Below are positions 26,449-36,001 of a stretch of DNA of 64,000 nt, in pieces. The notes under the pieces are model-generated. The model was not told the DNA's origin, made no database searches, and saw only the letters and a program-made list of their open reading frames with translations. The stretch's first letter is position 1; the number at the start of each line of letters is the position of its first letter. This DNA comes from Erythrobacter sp. YT30 (GTDB lineage: Bacteria > Pseudomonadota > Alphaproteobacteria > Sphingomonadales > Sphingomonadaceae). The position numbers and the translations under genes were made by a program. The stretch is from contig NZ_LMAF01000002.1 of NCBI RefSeq assembly GCF_001542875.1, positions 953,501 to 1,017,500 of the forward strand, written 5' to 3'.

Positions 26449-28284
26449 ATGACGAGATTGCTGCTGAGCGCTGTGAGTGCATGCGCGCTGGCGAGTGTTC
26501 CTGTGCCTGCTTTTGCCGATGATCATGCCGGGGGTGAAAGCCAGGCCGAGGCTGGTGCGGAACAATCTTCGGCAGCGCTCGCCGAATTGTTCGAGACTTA
26601 CAATACAGCATATCTGGCAACGAACCCTGAGACCAAATCCTATCGCGGCATCCGTGATGAGGATTACGGGGTCTGGAACAATCCATCGGAAGCCGCCGAA
26701 AGAGCCGATTACCGCCTTCTCCAAGATGTCGCGGACCAGATGGAAGAGCGTTTTGCCCGCGAAGATCTGTCGGCTGAAGATGCGCTGTCCTATCGGCTGT
26801 TTGCGCTGACAGCTGAACGAGCTGAAATGCTCTATCCCTTCCGTGATCTCGGATACATTTTCGATCATCGCCGCGGCCCGCATACGCAGATGCCTGCCTT
26901 TCTGATCAATATTCACAGGGTCAGCGCGCCGGCCCATGCCGACGCTTATGTTTCGCGGATCTATGGGATGGGCCCGCAATTGGATGCTCTCACCGCGCAA
27001 GCGCGCGAACGTGCAGAGGCGGGTGTGATGCCGCCCGATTGGGTGTACCCTTACATAATCGCCGATCTCGAAGCGCTGATTGCGGCTGGTAATGACAATG
27101 CGGTGCTCAAGGATTTTGAAGGTAAAGTCATGGCTCTTCCGGTGCCCGAAGGTGAGGCATTGGACATGGCGGCATCTGCGACCATGTGGTTGGGAGCCGC
27201 GCAAGAAGCATGGAACACATCCGCCCTTCCCGCCTACCAGCGCCTTCTTGATGAAATGAAGCGCCAGCAGGCTTTTGCGCCCACCGACGATGGCGTCTGG
27301 CGTCTGCCCAATGGCGATGCCTATTACGCAGCGCAATTGAAGCGCTACACCACGACCGACCTTACTGCTGACGAGGTGCACAATATCGGCCTTCGCGAGG
27401 TGGAGCGCATCCATGGCGAAATGCGCGAAATCATGGCGAAAGTGGGTTTTGAAGGCACCTTGCAGGACTTCTTCGAATTCACCCGGACGGGCGATCAATT
27501 CTTCTACGAAACGCGCGAGGCCTATCTTGCCGATGCGCAGGCAAAGCTTGATGCGATGGAAGAAAAGCTGCCCGAATATTTCGGCCGCCTTCCCAAAGCG
27601 CCCATGATTATCAAGCCGGTAGAGGCTTTCCGCGAAAAGAGCGCTGGCAAAGCCTTTTATCAAAGCCCGGCAGCTGATGGCTCGCGCCCCGGAACCTATT
27701 ATGTGAACCTCTACAATCTGCGCGATATGTCCAAGAACGAACTGGAAGCGCTCGCCTATCACGAAGGTTTCCCTGGCCACCATTTGCAACGCGCGCTTCA
27801 AACCGAGCTCGGCGATCTTCCGCCTTTCCGCCGCTATGGCGGGTGGACGGCCTACACCGAGGGCTGGGGCCTCTACACAGAGGAGCTGGGAAAGGATATG
27901 GGCTTTTACGAGGATCCCTATTCCGATTTCGGGCGGCTCGGCATGGAATTATGGCGCGCGTGCCGACTGGTCGTTGACACCGGCATTCATTCAAAGAAAT
28001 GGAGCCGCGAGAAGGCGATCCAGTATCTGCAGGACAACACGCCCAACCCCGAAGGCGATGTCGTCAAGGCTATCGAGCGGTATATCACTACGCCTGGGCA
28101 AGCGACGGCGTACATGATTGGCAAATTGAAGATCATGGAACTGCGCGGCCGTGCGGCGGACCAGCTGGGCGATGACTTTGATATCCGCGCCTTCCACGAT
28201 GTCGTTTTGCTTACTGGGCCGGTGCCGCTTTCCATTCTAGAGGAGAATGTCATGACCTGGGTCAACGAGCAAAAAGGCGGCTGA
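26449..28284 (+). CDS. DUF885 family protein, secreted zinc-peptidase-like
   Basis: 611 residues with a signal peptide (residues 1-24, ending PAFA). The motif YHEGFPGHHLQ (around residue 440) is the conserved HExxxHH metal site of DUF885, a gluzincin-like family. Other family pieces include VWRLPNGDAYYAAQLKRYTT. Function is thus probably peptide hydrolysis outside the cytoplasm, substrate unknown. It starts 4 bp after the AraC stop with an AAAGGA box and is followed by a second AraC paralogue, so it is the likely target of one of them. Confidence 0.88.
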   Translation: MTRLLLSAVSACALASVPVPAFADDHAGGESQAEAGAEQSSAALAELFETYNTAYLATNPETKSYRGIRDEDYGVWNNPSEAAERADYRLLQDVADQMEERFAREDLSAEDALSYRLFALTAERAEMLYPFRDLGYIFDHRRGPHTQMPAFLINIHRVSAPAHADAYVSRIYGMGPQLDALTAQARERAEAGVMPPDWVYPYIIADLEALIAAGNDNAVLKDFEGKVMALPVPEGEALDMAASATMWLGAAQEAWNTSALPAYQRLLDEMKRQQAFAPTDDGVWRLPNGDAYYAAQLKRYTTTDLTADEVHNIGLREVERIHGEMREIMAKVGFEGTLQDFFEFTRTGDQFFYETREAYLADAQAKLDAMEEKLPEYFGRLPKAPMIIKPVEAFREKSAGKAFYQSPAADGSRPGTYYVNLYNLRDMSKNELEALAYHEGFPGHHLQRALQTELGDLPPFRRYGGWTAYTEGWGLYTEELGKDMGFYEDPYSDFGRLGMELWRACRLVVDTGIHSKKWSREKAIQYLQDNTPNPEGDVVKAIERYITTPGQATAYMIGKLKIMELRGRAADQLGDDFDIRAFHDVVLLTGPVPLSILEENVMTWVNEQKGG

Positions 28285-28461
28285 TGCTCGTCCACATCTG
28301 ATGTCGTTGCGATACAATAGACTTTTCCGGGGCGTGGTTATCGCTTGCTCTAGGAGCCGAACACTCCAGGCTCCGCAGGGTCTGACCCAAAGGACACTGG
28401 GGGCGATCCAGCCACCATGTTGCCAATTCGGTTGGATCGCCCCAATTCCGCGCAAAAAATC

Positions 28462-29370
28462 ATGAATCCCACTCCACTTACGCTGGTGAATGATGCCAGC
28501 AATGGGCACTTCACGCTCAAATACTACAATCCACCCGAGGGTCTGGAGCGCTATATTCTGGCGCTTTTTGATCTCCAGTGGGACGAGGCCAACATGGAAA
28601 GCCGCCATCCCGGTAATACAGGCCTTCTGCATCTGACGATCGAGGGTGAAGGGGAGTTTCGTTTTCCTGACCGTGTCGATAAAGCGGTTCCGGGCCCGTA
28701 TATATTCAACGCGTTTGACGTTGCCACGCCCTATACTCTGAAGGGACCATGGCGATGCCTGGGTGCGTCACTTTCGCCCTATGGCTGGGCTGCGCTGACG
28801 CAGGCTCCTGTCGACCAGCACAAGAACCGGTTCTTCCCGGCTGCCGACTTGCTTGGCAATGATATCAACACGTTTTGTGACGACCTGATTGCAAGGCTTC
28901 TAAGCGGCGAGATCGGAGGCGCGGAGGCTTGCGGGGCAGTCGCCAATTGGATTGGCGATCGGTTGCAGCCGATCCCTGTCGACCATGAGGTGCTTATTGA
29001 GAAAGTCCTGGCCTGGCTGGGTTCGTCTCTCAATCCGCAAGTGGATGACCTGCGCGAAAGCCTCGGTTATTCGCGCCGTCAGGTGGAGCGCCTCGTTAAA
29101 CGTTATTTCGGCTTTCCGCCGCGAGGCCTTGCGCGCAAGTTTCGTGCGCTTCGAACAGCCAATCTTCTTATCCAGCCGGAAATGACTGACGAAGGCGCGG
29201 CCGAGATTGCTGAGGCTTTTGTCGATCAGCCGCATATGATCCGCGAGCTTCGCCGGTTTTGCGGTTTTACACCAAGTCGGCTTGAAGGGCATGAGGATAC
29301 GCTGTTCCTCAAATTGACCGAGGTCAAAAATCTCAACCGGCTCGCCCCATACAAGGACATTGGCGTCTAA
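28462..29370 (+). CDS. AraC-family transcriptional regulator (copy 2)
   Basis: 302 residues from the ATG at 28462, or 317 from the ATG at 28417. The HTH (DLRESLGYSRRQVERLVKRY then PPRGLARKFRALRTANLL) is near residue 195. It is a clear paralogue of the first regulator: the two share HTH, the HMIRE region and most of the effector domain at moderate identity. It lies 177 bp after the DUF885 gene. The start is uncertain, as neither ATG has a good ribosome binding site. Confidence 0.82.
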   Translation: MNPTPLTLVNDASNGHFTLKYYNPPEGLERYILALFDLQWDEANMESRHPGNTGLLHLTIEGEGEFRFPDRVDKAVPGPYIFNAFDVATPYTLKGPWRCLGASLSPYGWAALTQAPVDQHKNRFFPAADLLGNDINTFCDDLIARLLSGEIGGAEACGAVANWIGDRLQPIPVDHEVLIEKVLAWLGSSLNPQVDDLRESLGYSRRQVERLVKRYFGFPPRGLARKFRALRTANLLIQPEMTDEGAAEIAEAFVDQPHMIRELRRFCGFTPSRLEGHEDTLFLKLTEVKNLNRLAPYKDIGV

Positions 29371-29417
29371 AAGACAGCTTTTGCGCTTTCTGCAAAACGA
29401 GCGATAGCGAAGGCTTG

Positions 29418-29468
29418 AAATCGGACCATATCGGGCGTATTTAAAATACGACTCAATTGGTCTGATTT
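29418..29468. promoter_or_regulatory. Nested dyad upstream of the suf operon
   Basis: Two inverted repeats share one centre (base 29443): inner arms CGTATTT and AAATACG, perfect with a one-base centre, and outer arms AAATCGGACC and GGTCTGATTT, nine of ten matching. The element ends 28 bp before the Rrf2 start. It is the likely operator of the suf operon, probably for the Rrf2 regulator itself or another Fe-S/iron regulator such as a Fur-like protein. Confidence 0.65.
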
Positions 29469-29495
29469 AAGAATAACTCGCAATAAGCGGAATTT

Positions 29496-29936
29496 ATGCG
29501 CCTTTCTAACCTTGCAGATTATGCCGTGATCACCATGGTCCAGGCCGCATCACATTGCGGTGATGGGCGCGTGAGCGCGGCTGAATTGGCGAGCGAAACG
29601 GGCCTTCCGGTGCCGACCGTGCAGAAACTCGTCTCCAAACTCACAGCTGCCAGCCTGCTGCGCTCTGTTCGCGGCGTGGGTGGCGGTTTGCAGCTAGCAC
29701 GGCCAGCCGCCGCCATCACCGTTGCCGACATTGTCGAAGCGGTCGAAGGCCCGATCGCGCTCACCGCGTGCGTCCATGGCGAGGATTGCGATTACGAAGC
29801 CGGCTGCTCGATGAAGCCGCACTGGCCGATCATCAACAGCGCCATGCGCGGCGCCCTGGCTTGCATCACGCTCGACCAATTGCGCGGCACCCCCGCGATT
29901 ACTCCCTCTCACCCAACCAAAGAAGAAGCGGCATGA
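29496..29936 (+). CDS. Rrf2-family Fe-S regulator of the suf operon
   Basis: 146 residues. An N-terminal winged helix ([20 protein letters not shown]) is followed by the Rrf2 cysteines in [13 protein letters not shown] (about residues 92-104), which in IscR-type proteins bind a [2Fe-2S] cluster. It overlaps sufB by ATGA and is the first gene of the operon; it probably controls its own operon through the dyad at 29.44 kb according to iron or Fe-S status. It is of the SUF-associated Rrf2 type (SufR-like role by a different family from cyanobacterial SufR). Confidence 0.88.
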   Translation: MRLSNLADYAVITMVQAASHCGDGRVSAAELASETGLPVPTVQKLVSKLTAASLLRSVRGVGGGLQLARPAAAITVADIVEAVEGPIALTACVHGEDCDYEAGCSMKPHWPIINSAMRGALACITLDQLRGTPAITPSHPTKEEAA

Positions 29937-31426
29937 CCGACAATCTCGATCTTCAAACTCCAGAAATGGACCAGGATGCCAAAGACGCAGCCGCAGCTGC
30001 TGCTGAATATGAGCACGGCTGGTCGGCCGATATCGACACTGAATTTGCCGAAAAAGGCCTCAAGGAAGACACGGTCCGCTTTATCTCGGCCAAGAAGGGC
30101 GAACCGGAATGGATGCTCGATTGGCGGCTGAAAGCCTTTCGGATTTGGGAAACCCTCGAAGAGCCCGATTGGGCCAAAGTCGGATATCCCAAAATCGATT
30201 ATCAAGACGCGTATTATTACGCCGCGCCCAAGAAGAAGGAAAAGCTCAAATCGCTCGATGAGCTCGATCCGGAGATCAAGGCAGTCTATGATAAGCTCGG
30301 CATTCCCGTAGCAGAGCAAGAAGTACTCGCTGGCGTCGAGGGCGCGCGCAAAGTCGCCGTGGATGCAGTTTTCGACAGTGTCAGCGTTGCGACCACATTC
30401 CGCGACGAATTGAAGAAGGCAGGCGTCATCTTCCTCTCAATCAGCGAGGCGATCAAGGAACACCCTGAGCTGGTCAAAAAATGGCTCGGCAAAGTCGTGC
30501 CTACGCGCGACAATTACTTTGCATGCCTCAATTCGGCGGTCTTCTCCGATGGCACATTCGTCTATGTTCCCGAAGGCGTGCGCTGCCCGATGGAGCTTTC
30601 GACCTATTTCCGCATCAATGCAGAGAATACCGGTCAATTCGAACGGACTCTGATTGTGGCCGAGAAGGGGGCTTACGTCTCTTATCTCGAAGGCTGTACC
30701 GCCCCGATGCGCGATGAAAACCAGCTGCACGCCGCCGTTGTGGAACTGGTCGCGCTCGAAGATGCCGAGATCAAATATTCAACCGTTCAGAACTGGTATC
30801 CGGGCAATTCCGAAGGCGTCGGCGGCATCTACAATTTCGTGACCAAGCGCGGGCTTTGCCAAGGTGATCGCTCCAAGATCAGTTGGACGCAGGTCGAAAC
30901 CGGCTCAGCCGTGACGTGGAAATACCCAAGCTGCGTGCTCAATGGCGAAGACAGCGTGGGCGAGTTCTACTCGGTCGCGGTGACGAACAATTTCCAGCAG
31001 GCCGACACCGGCACCAAGATGGTGCACAACGGCAAGGGATCGCGCTCAACGATCATTTCCAAAGGGATTTCGGCAGGCAAATCGAACAACACCTATCGCG
31101 GGCTGGTTCGCGTCGGCCCCAAGGCAGACGGTGTGCGCAATTTCACCCAGTGTGACAGCCTGCTTTTGGGCGAGGAATGCGGCGCGCACACTGTGCCCTA
31201 TATCGAGGTAAAGAACCCCGGTGCGCAGATCGAGCACGAGGCAACGACTTCAAAAATCTCCGATGAGCAGATGTTCTACGCGCAGCAACGCGGGCTTGAC
31301 GAAGAAGAGGCGGTGGCGCTGATCGTCAACGGCTTCGCCAAGGACGTGCTGAAAGAGCTGCCGATGGAGTTTGCCGTCGAAGCGCAGAAGCTGCTGGCAA
31401 TTTCGCTTGAGGGGAGCGTGGGGTGA
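29933..31426 (+). CDS. sufB: Fe-S assembly scaffold SufB
   Basis: 497 residues, full length for SufB. Family segments: [73 protein letters not shown] and the C-terminal [20 protein letters not shown]. With SufC and SufD it forms the complex that builds clusters from sulfur delivered by SufS. The ATG overlaps the Rrf2 stop. GTGA at its end is also the start of the next gene. Confidence 0.97.
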   Translation: MTDNLDLQTPEMDQDAKDAAAAAAEYEHGWSADIDTEFAEKGLKEDTVRFISAKKGEPEWMLDWRLKAFRIWETLEEPDWAKVGYPKIDYQDAYYYAAPKKKEKLKSLDELDPEIKAVYDKLGIPVAEQEVLAGVEGARKVAVDAVFDSVSVATTFRDELKKAGVIFLSISEAIKEHPELVKKWLGKVVPTRDNYFACLNSAVFSDGTFVYVPEGVRCPMELSTYFRINAENTGQFERTLIVAEKGAYVSYLEGCTAPMRDENQLHAAVVELVALEDAEIKYSTVQNWYPGNSEGVGGIYNFVTKRGLCQGDRSKISWTQVETGSAVTWKYPSCVLNGEDSVGEFYSVAVTNNFQQADTGTKMVHNGKGSRSTIISKGISAGKSNNTYRGLVRVGPKADGVRNFTQCDSLLLGEECGAHTVPYIEVKNPGAQIEHEATTSKISDEQMFYAQQRGLDEEEAVALIVNGFAKDVLKELPMEFAVEAQKLLAISLEGSVG

Positions 31427-31803
31427 TTGAGCTTCTAGCCGCCGTCCCAGCCACCGAAATGCTCAATCGTCCCGTGTTGCAGTGGCGTGTCCATGAGTTT
31501 GTGGGCTATGGATACGTGGCCGCTGTCGTTGCGCTCCCGTTTCTTGCTGGTTTTCTTCACCACCGGAATTGGAAAGCATGCGCTGCATGGTCGTTCTGTA
31601 TCGCGAGTGTTGTCAGCTTTTGGTTCGTGGGAGCCGAGATTACTGAGGCTCGATTTTATGAATATCGTATTCATGAATCTGACATGCTGTTGGCCGCGGT
31701 CAAACATGCGCTTTTGCCATCAATAGGTGCAACGTTTGGCGGTATCGCGGTTGGCACCCTGATCTTTCGAATCTTCAAGTATAAGGCGGAGGCCACTACA
31801 TGA
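31423..31803 (+). CDS. Membrane protein inserted in the suf operon, function unknown
   Basis: 126 residues, three membrane segments (about residues 30-45, 54-70 and 90-115). No family recognised. The start is the GTG of GTGA, overlapping the sufB stop; its end overlaps the DUF559 gene (ATGAG). Such tight packing shows that it is translated with sufB and the next gene. Confidence 0.75.
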   Translation: MIELLAAVPATEMLNRPVLQWRVHEFVGYGYVAAVVALPFLAGFLHHRNWKACAAWSFCIASVVSFWFVGAEITEARFYEYRIHESDMLLAAVKHALLPSIGATFGGIAVGTLIFRIFKYKAEATT

Positions 31804-32300
31804 GCGACCGCAAAATCCTAGGCCTGCGCGAGCCCTCTGACGAAGCACCCGCCCTCAACAAAAAGGGCCGGGGCTGGAAGATCTCGGACAAGCGCCTTGA
31901 CGAGCTGCACAGCCAAGCGCGTGAGCTTCGCCGGCATTCCTCCGTAGCACACAAGGCGCTCGCCAAGCGTTTTGCCACGGCCAATCTCGGCCGTCACACC
32001 TTCAAACGCCATGCTGTCGTCGGCAGCGCGATTGTCGATTTCAACTGCCATTCCCTGGGCATGGCGATCGACATTTTTGAAGAGGGCGAAAACGAACAAC
32101 TCGCCGCGCGACGCGACAAGAGCCTTGAGGCAGTCGGCATCAAGGTGATGCGGATCAGAGCTTCGGAAGTGCTCGAAAACATGGACGGCGTCCTCGCGCG
32201 TATCACCGCAGGCATGTGCCAACGGATCGAAGACAAGCAGGAGCGTAGAGCCGAACACTTCCGCAGCTCGCGCCCAGCTCGCATGAGAAAACAGGACTAG
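31800..32300 (+). CDS. DUF559 family endonuclease-like protein in the suf operon
   Basis: 166 residues. The middle (residues 40-130) fits DUF559, a restriction-endonuclease-like fold related to Vsr: ARELRRHSSVAHKALAKRF, FKRHAVVGSAIVDFNCH and LEAVGIKVMRIRASEVLENM. The acidic site usually written I-E-L/V-D-G reads AIDIFEEG, so activity is uncertain. The start overlaps the previous stop (ATGA) and the end touches the next gene. It is unusual for such a protein to be inside a suf operon. Confidence 0.78.
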   Translation: MSDRKILGLREPSDEAPALNKKGRGWKISDKRLDELHSQARELRRHSSVAHKALAKRFATANLGRHTFKRHAVVGSAIVDFNCHSLGMAIDIFEEGENEQLAARRDKSLEAVGIKVMRIRASEVLENMDGVLARITAGMCQRIEDKQERRAEHFRSSRPARMRKQD

Positions 32301-32305
32301 TGCCA

Positions 32306-32857
32306 ATGCCAACCGCCATTTTCCCAATCGCCATGTTCGTAGCCATCACGCAGCCTGCTCCTGTGACTGATGAAAGCGTTTTGGGCGGGAGCGAATACAC
32401 CAAGCTGCCCGAAACCTGGGAACTCACCTACGACATCGCGATGCAGCCCTATGTGAGCGACTACAAGAACTGCCTTGAGCACACCAATCTGATCCTCGAT
32501 GGAAGGCCCAATGTCGAACAGCAGCACCGTGCAGCGCTCCCTCGCTGTGCAGAAGTGCGCGCCGAGGCAATCGCGCAGTCGAATGCCGTGCTGGCCCGGC
32601 GCGGGCGCACCGACACGATGCCGCCTGCGAAGGTGACTGAAGCGTTTGACACGCTGGGCAATATTCACATTCAGCGCGGTCGCAATCTTGATCAGCAATT
32701 CGAGCTTCAGATTCGCGCCACAGAAGAGCGCCGGCGCAAGTACGAAGAGCAAATTGCCGAGCGTGATGCGGCCATCGCGCGCGAAGCCGAAGCGGATGCT
32801 GCGGCCGAAACCACCAACTCTACCCCCTCTCAGGAGCCTGCCAATGTTGGCTATTAA
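32306..32857 (+). CDS. Uncharacterised protein between DUF559 and sufC
   Basis: 183 residues, no clear domain. It has a hydrophobic N terminus (MPTAIFPIAMFVAITQPAP), a weak export signal, and a charged helical C-terminal half (LDQQFELQIRATEERRRKYEEQ). The start ATG at 32306 or GTG at 32300 are both possible. The stop overlaps the sufC start. No function assigned. Confidence 0.6.
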   Translation: MPTAIFPIAMFVAITQPAPVTDESVLGGSEYTKLPETWELTYDIAMQPYVSDYKNCLEHTNLILDGRPNVEQQHRAALPRCAEVRAEAIAQSNAVLARRGRTDTMPPAKVTEAFDTLGNIHIQRGRNLDQQFELQIRATEERRRKYEEQIAERDAAIAREAEADAAAETTNSTPSQEPANVGY

Positions 32858-33605
32858 TAACCTTACCGCCGAAGTCGAAAGCTCGGATGGTACCAAACCA
32901 ATCCTCAAAGGCTTGAGCCTTGAGGTTGCACCAGGCGAAGTGCACGCAATCATGGGCCCGAATGGCGCAGGCAAGTCGACGCTGGCGCATGTGCTCGGCG
33001 GAAAGCCCGGTTATGAAGTGACCGGCGGCTCAGTGACGTTCAACGGCAAGGATCTGCTCGATCTCGATCCGCATGAGCGCGCTGGCGAGGGGCTGTTTCT
33101 GGGTTTTCAGTATCCGGTCGAAATTCCGGGTGTCTCCAACGTCCAGTTCCTGCGTGAGGCGCTGAATGCGCAACGCAAATATCGCGAGGAAGAACCGCTG
33201 TCTGGCGGCGAGTTCCTGAAGCTTGCCAAAGAGAAAGCGGCGCTTCTCAAGATGGATATGGACATGCTCAAGCGGCAGGTGAATGTCGGGTTCTCGGGCG
33301 GCGAAAAGAAGCGCGCGGAAATGGTCCAAATGGGCATTCTTGATCCGCAATTCGCCGTGCTGGATGAAACCGATAGCGGACTCGATATCGACGCTCTGCG
33401 CGTCGTGGGCGAAGGCATTAATGCAATCATGCGCAGCGCCGATAAAGGCGTGTTGCTGATCACGCACTACCAACGCCTGCTTGATGTCGTGAAGCCTGAT
33501 CGGGTGAGCGTTCTGGCGGATGGCCGGATTGTCGAAACCGGCGGGCCAGAGCTTGCGCTGCGGCTCGAGGAAGAAGGCTATGACGCGGTGATGGCTAATG
33601 CCTGA
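32844..33605 (+). CDS. sufC: SufC ATPase of the Fe-S assembly complex
   Basis: 253 residues with all ABC ATPase motifs: Walker A GPNGAGKST, the ABC signature FSGGEKKRAEM, Walker B FAVLDETDSGLD and the H-loop ITHYQ. It is the ATPase of SufBCD. The start overlaps the preceding gene's end, and the gene itself overlaps sufD by 8 bp. Confidence 0.97.
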   Translation: MLAINNLTAEVESSDGTKPILKGLSLEVAPGEVHAIMGPNGAGKSTLAHVLGGKPGYEVTGGSVTFNGKDLLDLDPHERAGEGLFLGFQYPVEIPGVSNVQFLREALNAQRKYREEEPLSGGEFLKLAKEKAALLKMDMDMLKRQVNVGFSGGEKKRAEMVQMGILDPQFAVLDETDSGLDIDALRVVGEGINAIMRSADKGVLLITHYQRLLDVVKPDRVSVLADGRIVETGGPELALRLEEEGYDAVMANA

Positions 33606-34356
33606 GGCAGCCACCCTCCCCACCCGGCGCGAAGAAGCGTGGCGCTATGCCGACATCGATGCGGTCGAGGCATTGGGCTCGGCTGCACTAGACGCGTGGG
33701 ACGAGATTGCGGTTGCCGATGGCGAGACGTTCCAGCGCAATCTGGTCCTGGGAAGTGACACGTCGGAATTGCAGCGTCTTCGAGTGACCTTGGGTGCTGG
33801 AGCGCGTGCTGAGATTTTTGCAACGCTGGCAGGCGGCGCCTCAACGCGGCTCGAAATCGAGGTGACACTCGCCGATGGCGCTCATTTTGAGCTGGGCGGT
33901 GTCACGATTGGCGGCGGCGATGCAACACGGGAAATCGTCACGACAACGCTCCATTCTGCCCCCAATGCGACCAGCAATCAGACCGTCCGCAGCGTGCATT
34001 GGGGCACGGCAACGGGCAATTTCCTTGGCGAGATCAAGGTCGCGCGTCACGCGCAAAAGACCGATGCGGCGCAGGATTTCAAGGCTCTGCTGCTCCAACA
34101 AGGCGCGAGTGCGAATGCTGTGCCGCAGCTCGAGATTTTCGCAGACGATGTGAAATGCGCACACGGCGCGACAGTTGGCGAATTGGATGAAAACGCGCGC
34201 TTCTACATGGCAGCGCGCGGGCTTTCGCCTGAGATGGCACAGCGCCTGCTAGTGCAGGCTTTTATTGGCGATGCCTTTGTCGAGCTTGAAGATGAAAGTG
34301 AGCGCGAGAGGCTGCTTGATGCCGCGCTTGATCACTTGGGAGGATCAGGGCTGTGA
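33598..34356 (+). CDS. sufD: Fe-S assembly protein SufD (short form)
   Basis: 252 residues, much shorter than the about 420 residues of E. coli SufD, though the C-terminal beta-helix core is present: FKALLLQQGASANAVPQLEI, FADDVKCAHGATVGELDENA and RFYMAARGLSPEMAQRLLVQAF. It partners SufB in the SufBCD complex. Overlaps sufC by 8 bp. Confidence 0.93.
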   Translation: MPEAATLPTRREEAWRYADIDAVEALGSAALDAWDEIAVADGETFQRNLVLGSDTSELQRLRVTLGAGARAEIFATLAGGASTRLEIEVTLADGAHFELGGVTIGGGDATREIVTTTLHSAPNATSNQTVRSVHWGTATGNFLGEIKVARHAQKTDAAQDFKALLLQQGASANAVPQLEIFADDVKCAHGATVGELDENARFYMAARGLSPEMAQRLLVQAFIGDAFVELEDESERERLLDAALDHLGGSGL

Positions 34357-34769
34357 ACGCCGGTCCTTTCATCTTTGCAGCTAGCCTGTTGGGATCCGCG
34401 CAAGTTGCATGGGCGCAGGACGACGCAGTTGGCACCAAACCTCAATCCGACACTGTTATTATGACCGTGCCCACCCCGGTTTACGCAACTCCCATTGAGG
34501 CTGCGGTTGATCTGGTGGGCGATTTTCCGGAATCGCTCGAAGGCAGGCAGACGTTGTCCGTTGAGGCGGCGAAGTATGAGAACGACCCGGAACAGCTTCT
34601 TATAACTGTGACGCTTGATGGGCTGCTCGACGATTCAACCTCGGCACAACGCTATACGATCCGGCTTAGACCGGTGGCGGATGGCTGGAAGAGGAGCGCG
34701 TACAAGCTTGAATCCCGATGTGCCCGCGGCGGCGAATTGGGCGATTGGAAGGTCGGAACATGTCCGTAA
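34353..34769 (+). CDS. Periplasmic protein of unknown function in the suf operon
   Basis: 138 residues with a signal peptide (residues 1-22, ending VAWAQ). The mature part (TYTIRLRP-type strands, two Cys near the C terminus, SRCARGG and GTCP) has no family that I recognise. The start is the GTG overlapping the sufD stop (GTGA), with a GGGAGG box upstream, so co-translated. An exported protein in a Fe-S assembly operon is unexpected. Confidence 0.7.
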   Translation: MNAGPFIFAASLLGSAQVAWAQDDAVGTKPQSDTVIMTVPTPVYATPIEAAVDLVGDFPESLEGRQTLSVEAAKYENDPEQLLITVTLDGLLDDSTSAQRYTIRLRPVADGWKRSAYKLESRCARGGELGDWKVGTCP

Positions 34770-36001
34770 TCACTAAAATCGAAACCACTGACGCCTTTCC
34801 AGATGTGCGCGGCGACTTTCCAGGTCTTGTGACGCGGGACGGTGAGCCTTGGCATTATCTCGACACGGCGGCGACTTCGCAAAAACCGCGCGTCGTGATC
34901 GATGCGATGGCGCGGGCTTTGGGTGAGGACTACGCTACAGTCCACCGCGGCGTTTATGCGCGCTCAGCCGAAATGACGCTCGCTTACGAAGCGGCGCGCA
35001 GGCGGATTGCGAGCTTCTTGGGCGGCTCAGAGGATGAAATCGTCTTCACGCGCGGTGCGACCGAAGCGATCAACCTGGTGGCGAACACCTGGGGGCAAGC
35101 GAATATCAGCAAAGGCGACCGCATCCTGCTTTCCCAGCTTGAGCATCATTCCAATATCGTGCCCTGGCAGATGCTGGCTGAGCGTGTGGGTGCGCATATC
35201 GATGCATGCCCGCTAACCGGCGATCACCAAATCGATCTCGATGCGGCTGAGGCCATGTTGACGGAGCAGCATAAGCTTGTCGCGTTCGGCCATGTCTCCA
35301 ATGTGCTTGGCGGTGTGCTCGATGCCCCCCGCGCGGCGGCGATGGCACACAGGGTTGGCGCAAAACTGTTGCTCGATGGCTGTCAGTCTGCGCCGCATAT
35401 GCCGGTTGATGTCAAAACGCTCGATTGTGATTTCTACGTCTTTTCAGCGCACAAGCTTTACGGTCCAACTGGGATTGGCGCTTTGTGGGCGCGCGAAGGA
35501 ATTCTCGCCGATATGCCGCCATGGGAAGGCGGCGGTGCGATGATTGACCGCGTGACATTCGAAAAAACCACTTACGCCCCGGCTCCGCAGCGTTTCGAAG
35601 CTGGCACTCCCGCCATTACCGAAGCCATCGCATTTGCAGCGGCCGCTGATTATGTGAGCGATATCGGGCTTGATCGTCTGCACGCCCACGAAGCGAAACT
35701 GGTTGAACGTCTGCGCGGCGAACTTGGCGCGATGAACGACGTAACGCTCTATGGCCCCGCTGACAGCGCCGGTATTGTGAGCTTTGCGATCGACGGCATT
35801 CACCCGCACGATCTCGGCACCATCCTCGATGAAGCCAATGTCGCGATCCGCGCCGGGCACCATTGTGCGCAGCCTTTGATGGATTATCTCGACGTCCCAG
35901 CCACCGCGCGTGCCAGTTTTGGCGCTTATTCGAGTGACGCCGATGTCGATGCGCTTCTTGAAGGAATTGCCCGGACCAAACGGATTTTTGGAAAAGCATG
36001 A
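34760..36001 (+). CDS. sufS: Cysteine desulfurase SufS
   Basis: 413 residues, group II desulfurase. The PLP lysine is in FYVFSAHKLYGPTGIGA (near residue 230) and the catalytic cysteine is in RAGHHCAQPLM (near residue 365). Family start: WHYLDTAATSQKP. It supplies sulfane sulfur for SufBCD. The ATG overlaps the previous gene's stop by 10 bp, so the order is co-translated. No SufE is seen in the operon. Confidence 0.97.
   Translation: MSVITKIETTDAFPDVRGDFPGLVTRDGEPWHYLDTAATSQKPRVVIDAMARALGEDYATVHRGVYARSAEMTLAYEAARRRIASFLGGSEDEIVFTRGATEAINLVANTWGQANISKGDRILLSQLEHHSNIVPWQMLAERVGAHIDACPLTGDHQIDLDAAEAMLTEQHKLVAFGHVSNVLGGVLDAPRAAAMAHRVGAKLLLDGCQSAPHMPVDVKTLDCDFYVFSAHKLYGPTGIGALWAREGILADMPPWEGGGAMIDRVTFEKTTYAPAPQRFEAGTPAITEAIAFAAAADYVSDIGLDRLHAHEAKLVERLRGELGAMNDVTLYGPADSAGIVSFAIDGIHPHDLGTILDEANVAIRAGHHCAQPLMDYLDVPATARASFGAYSSDADVDALLEGIARTKRIFGKA

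Noticed and set aside
26197..27801. Long minus-strand open frame of 534 codons
   Set aside because: It lies fully opposite the AraC and DUF885 genes, which have clear family motifs and ribosome binding sites. The frame is an artefact of codon bias in GC-rich DNA.
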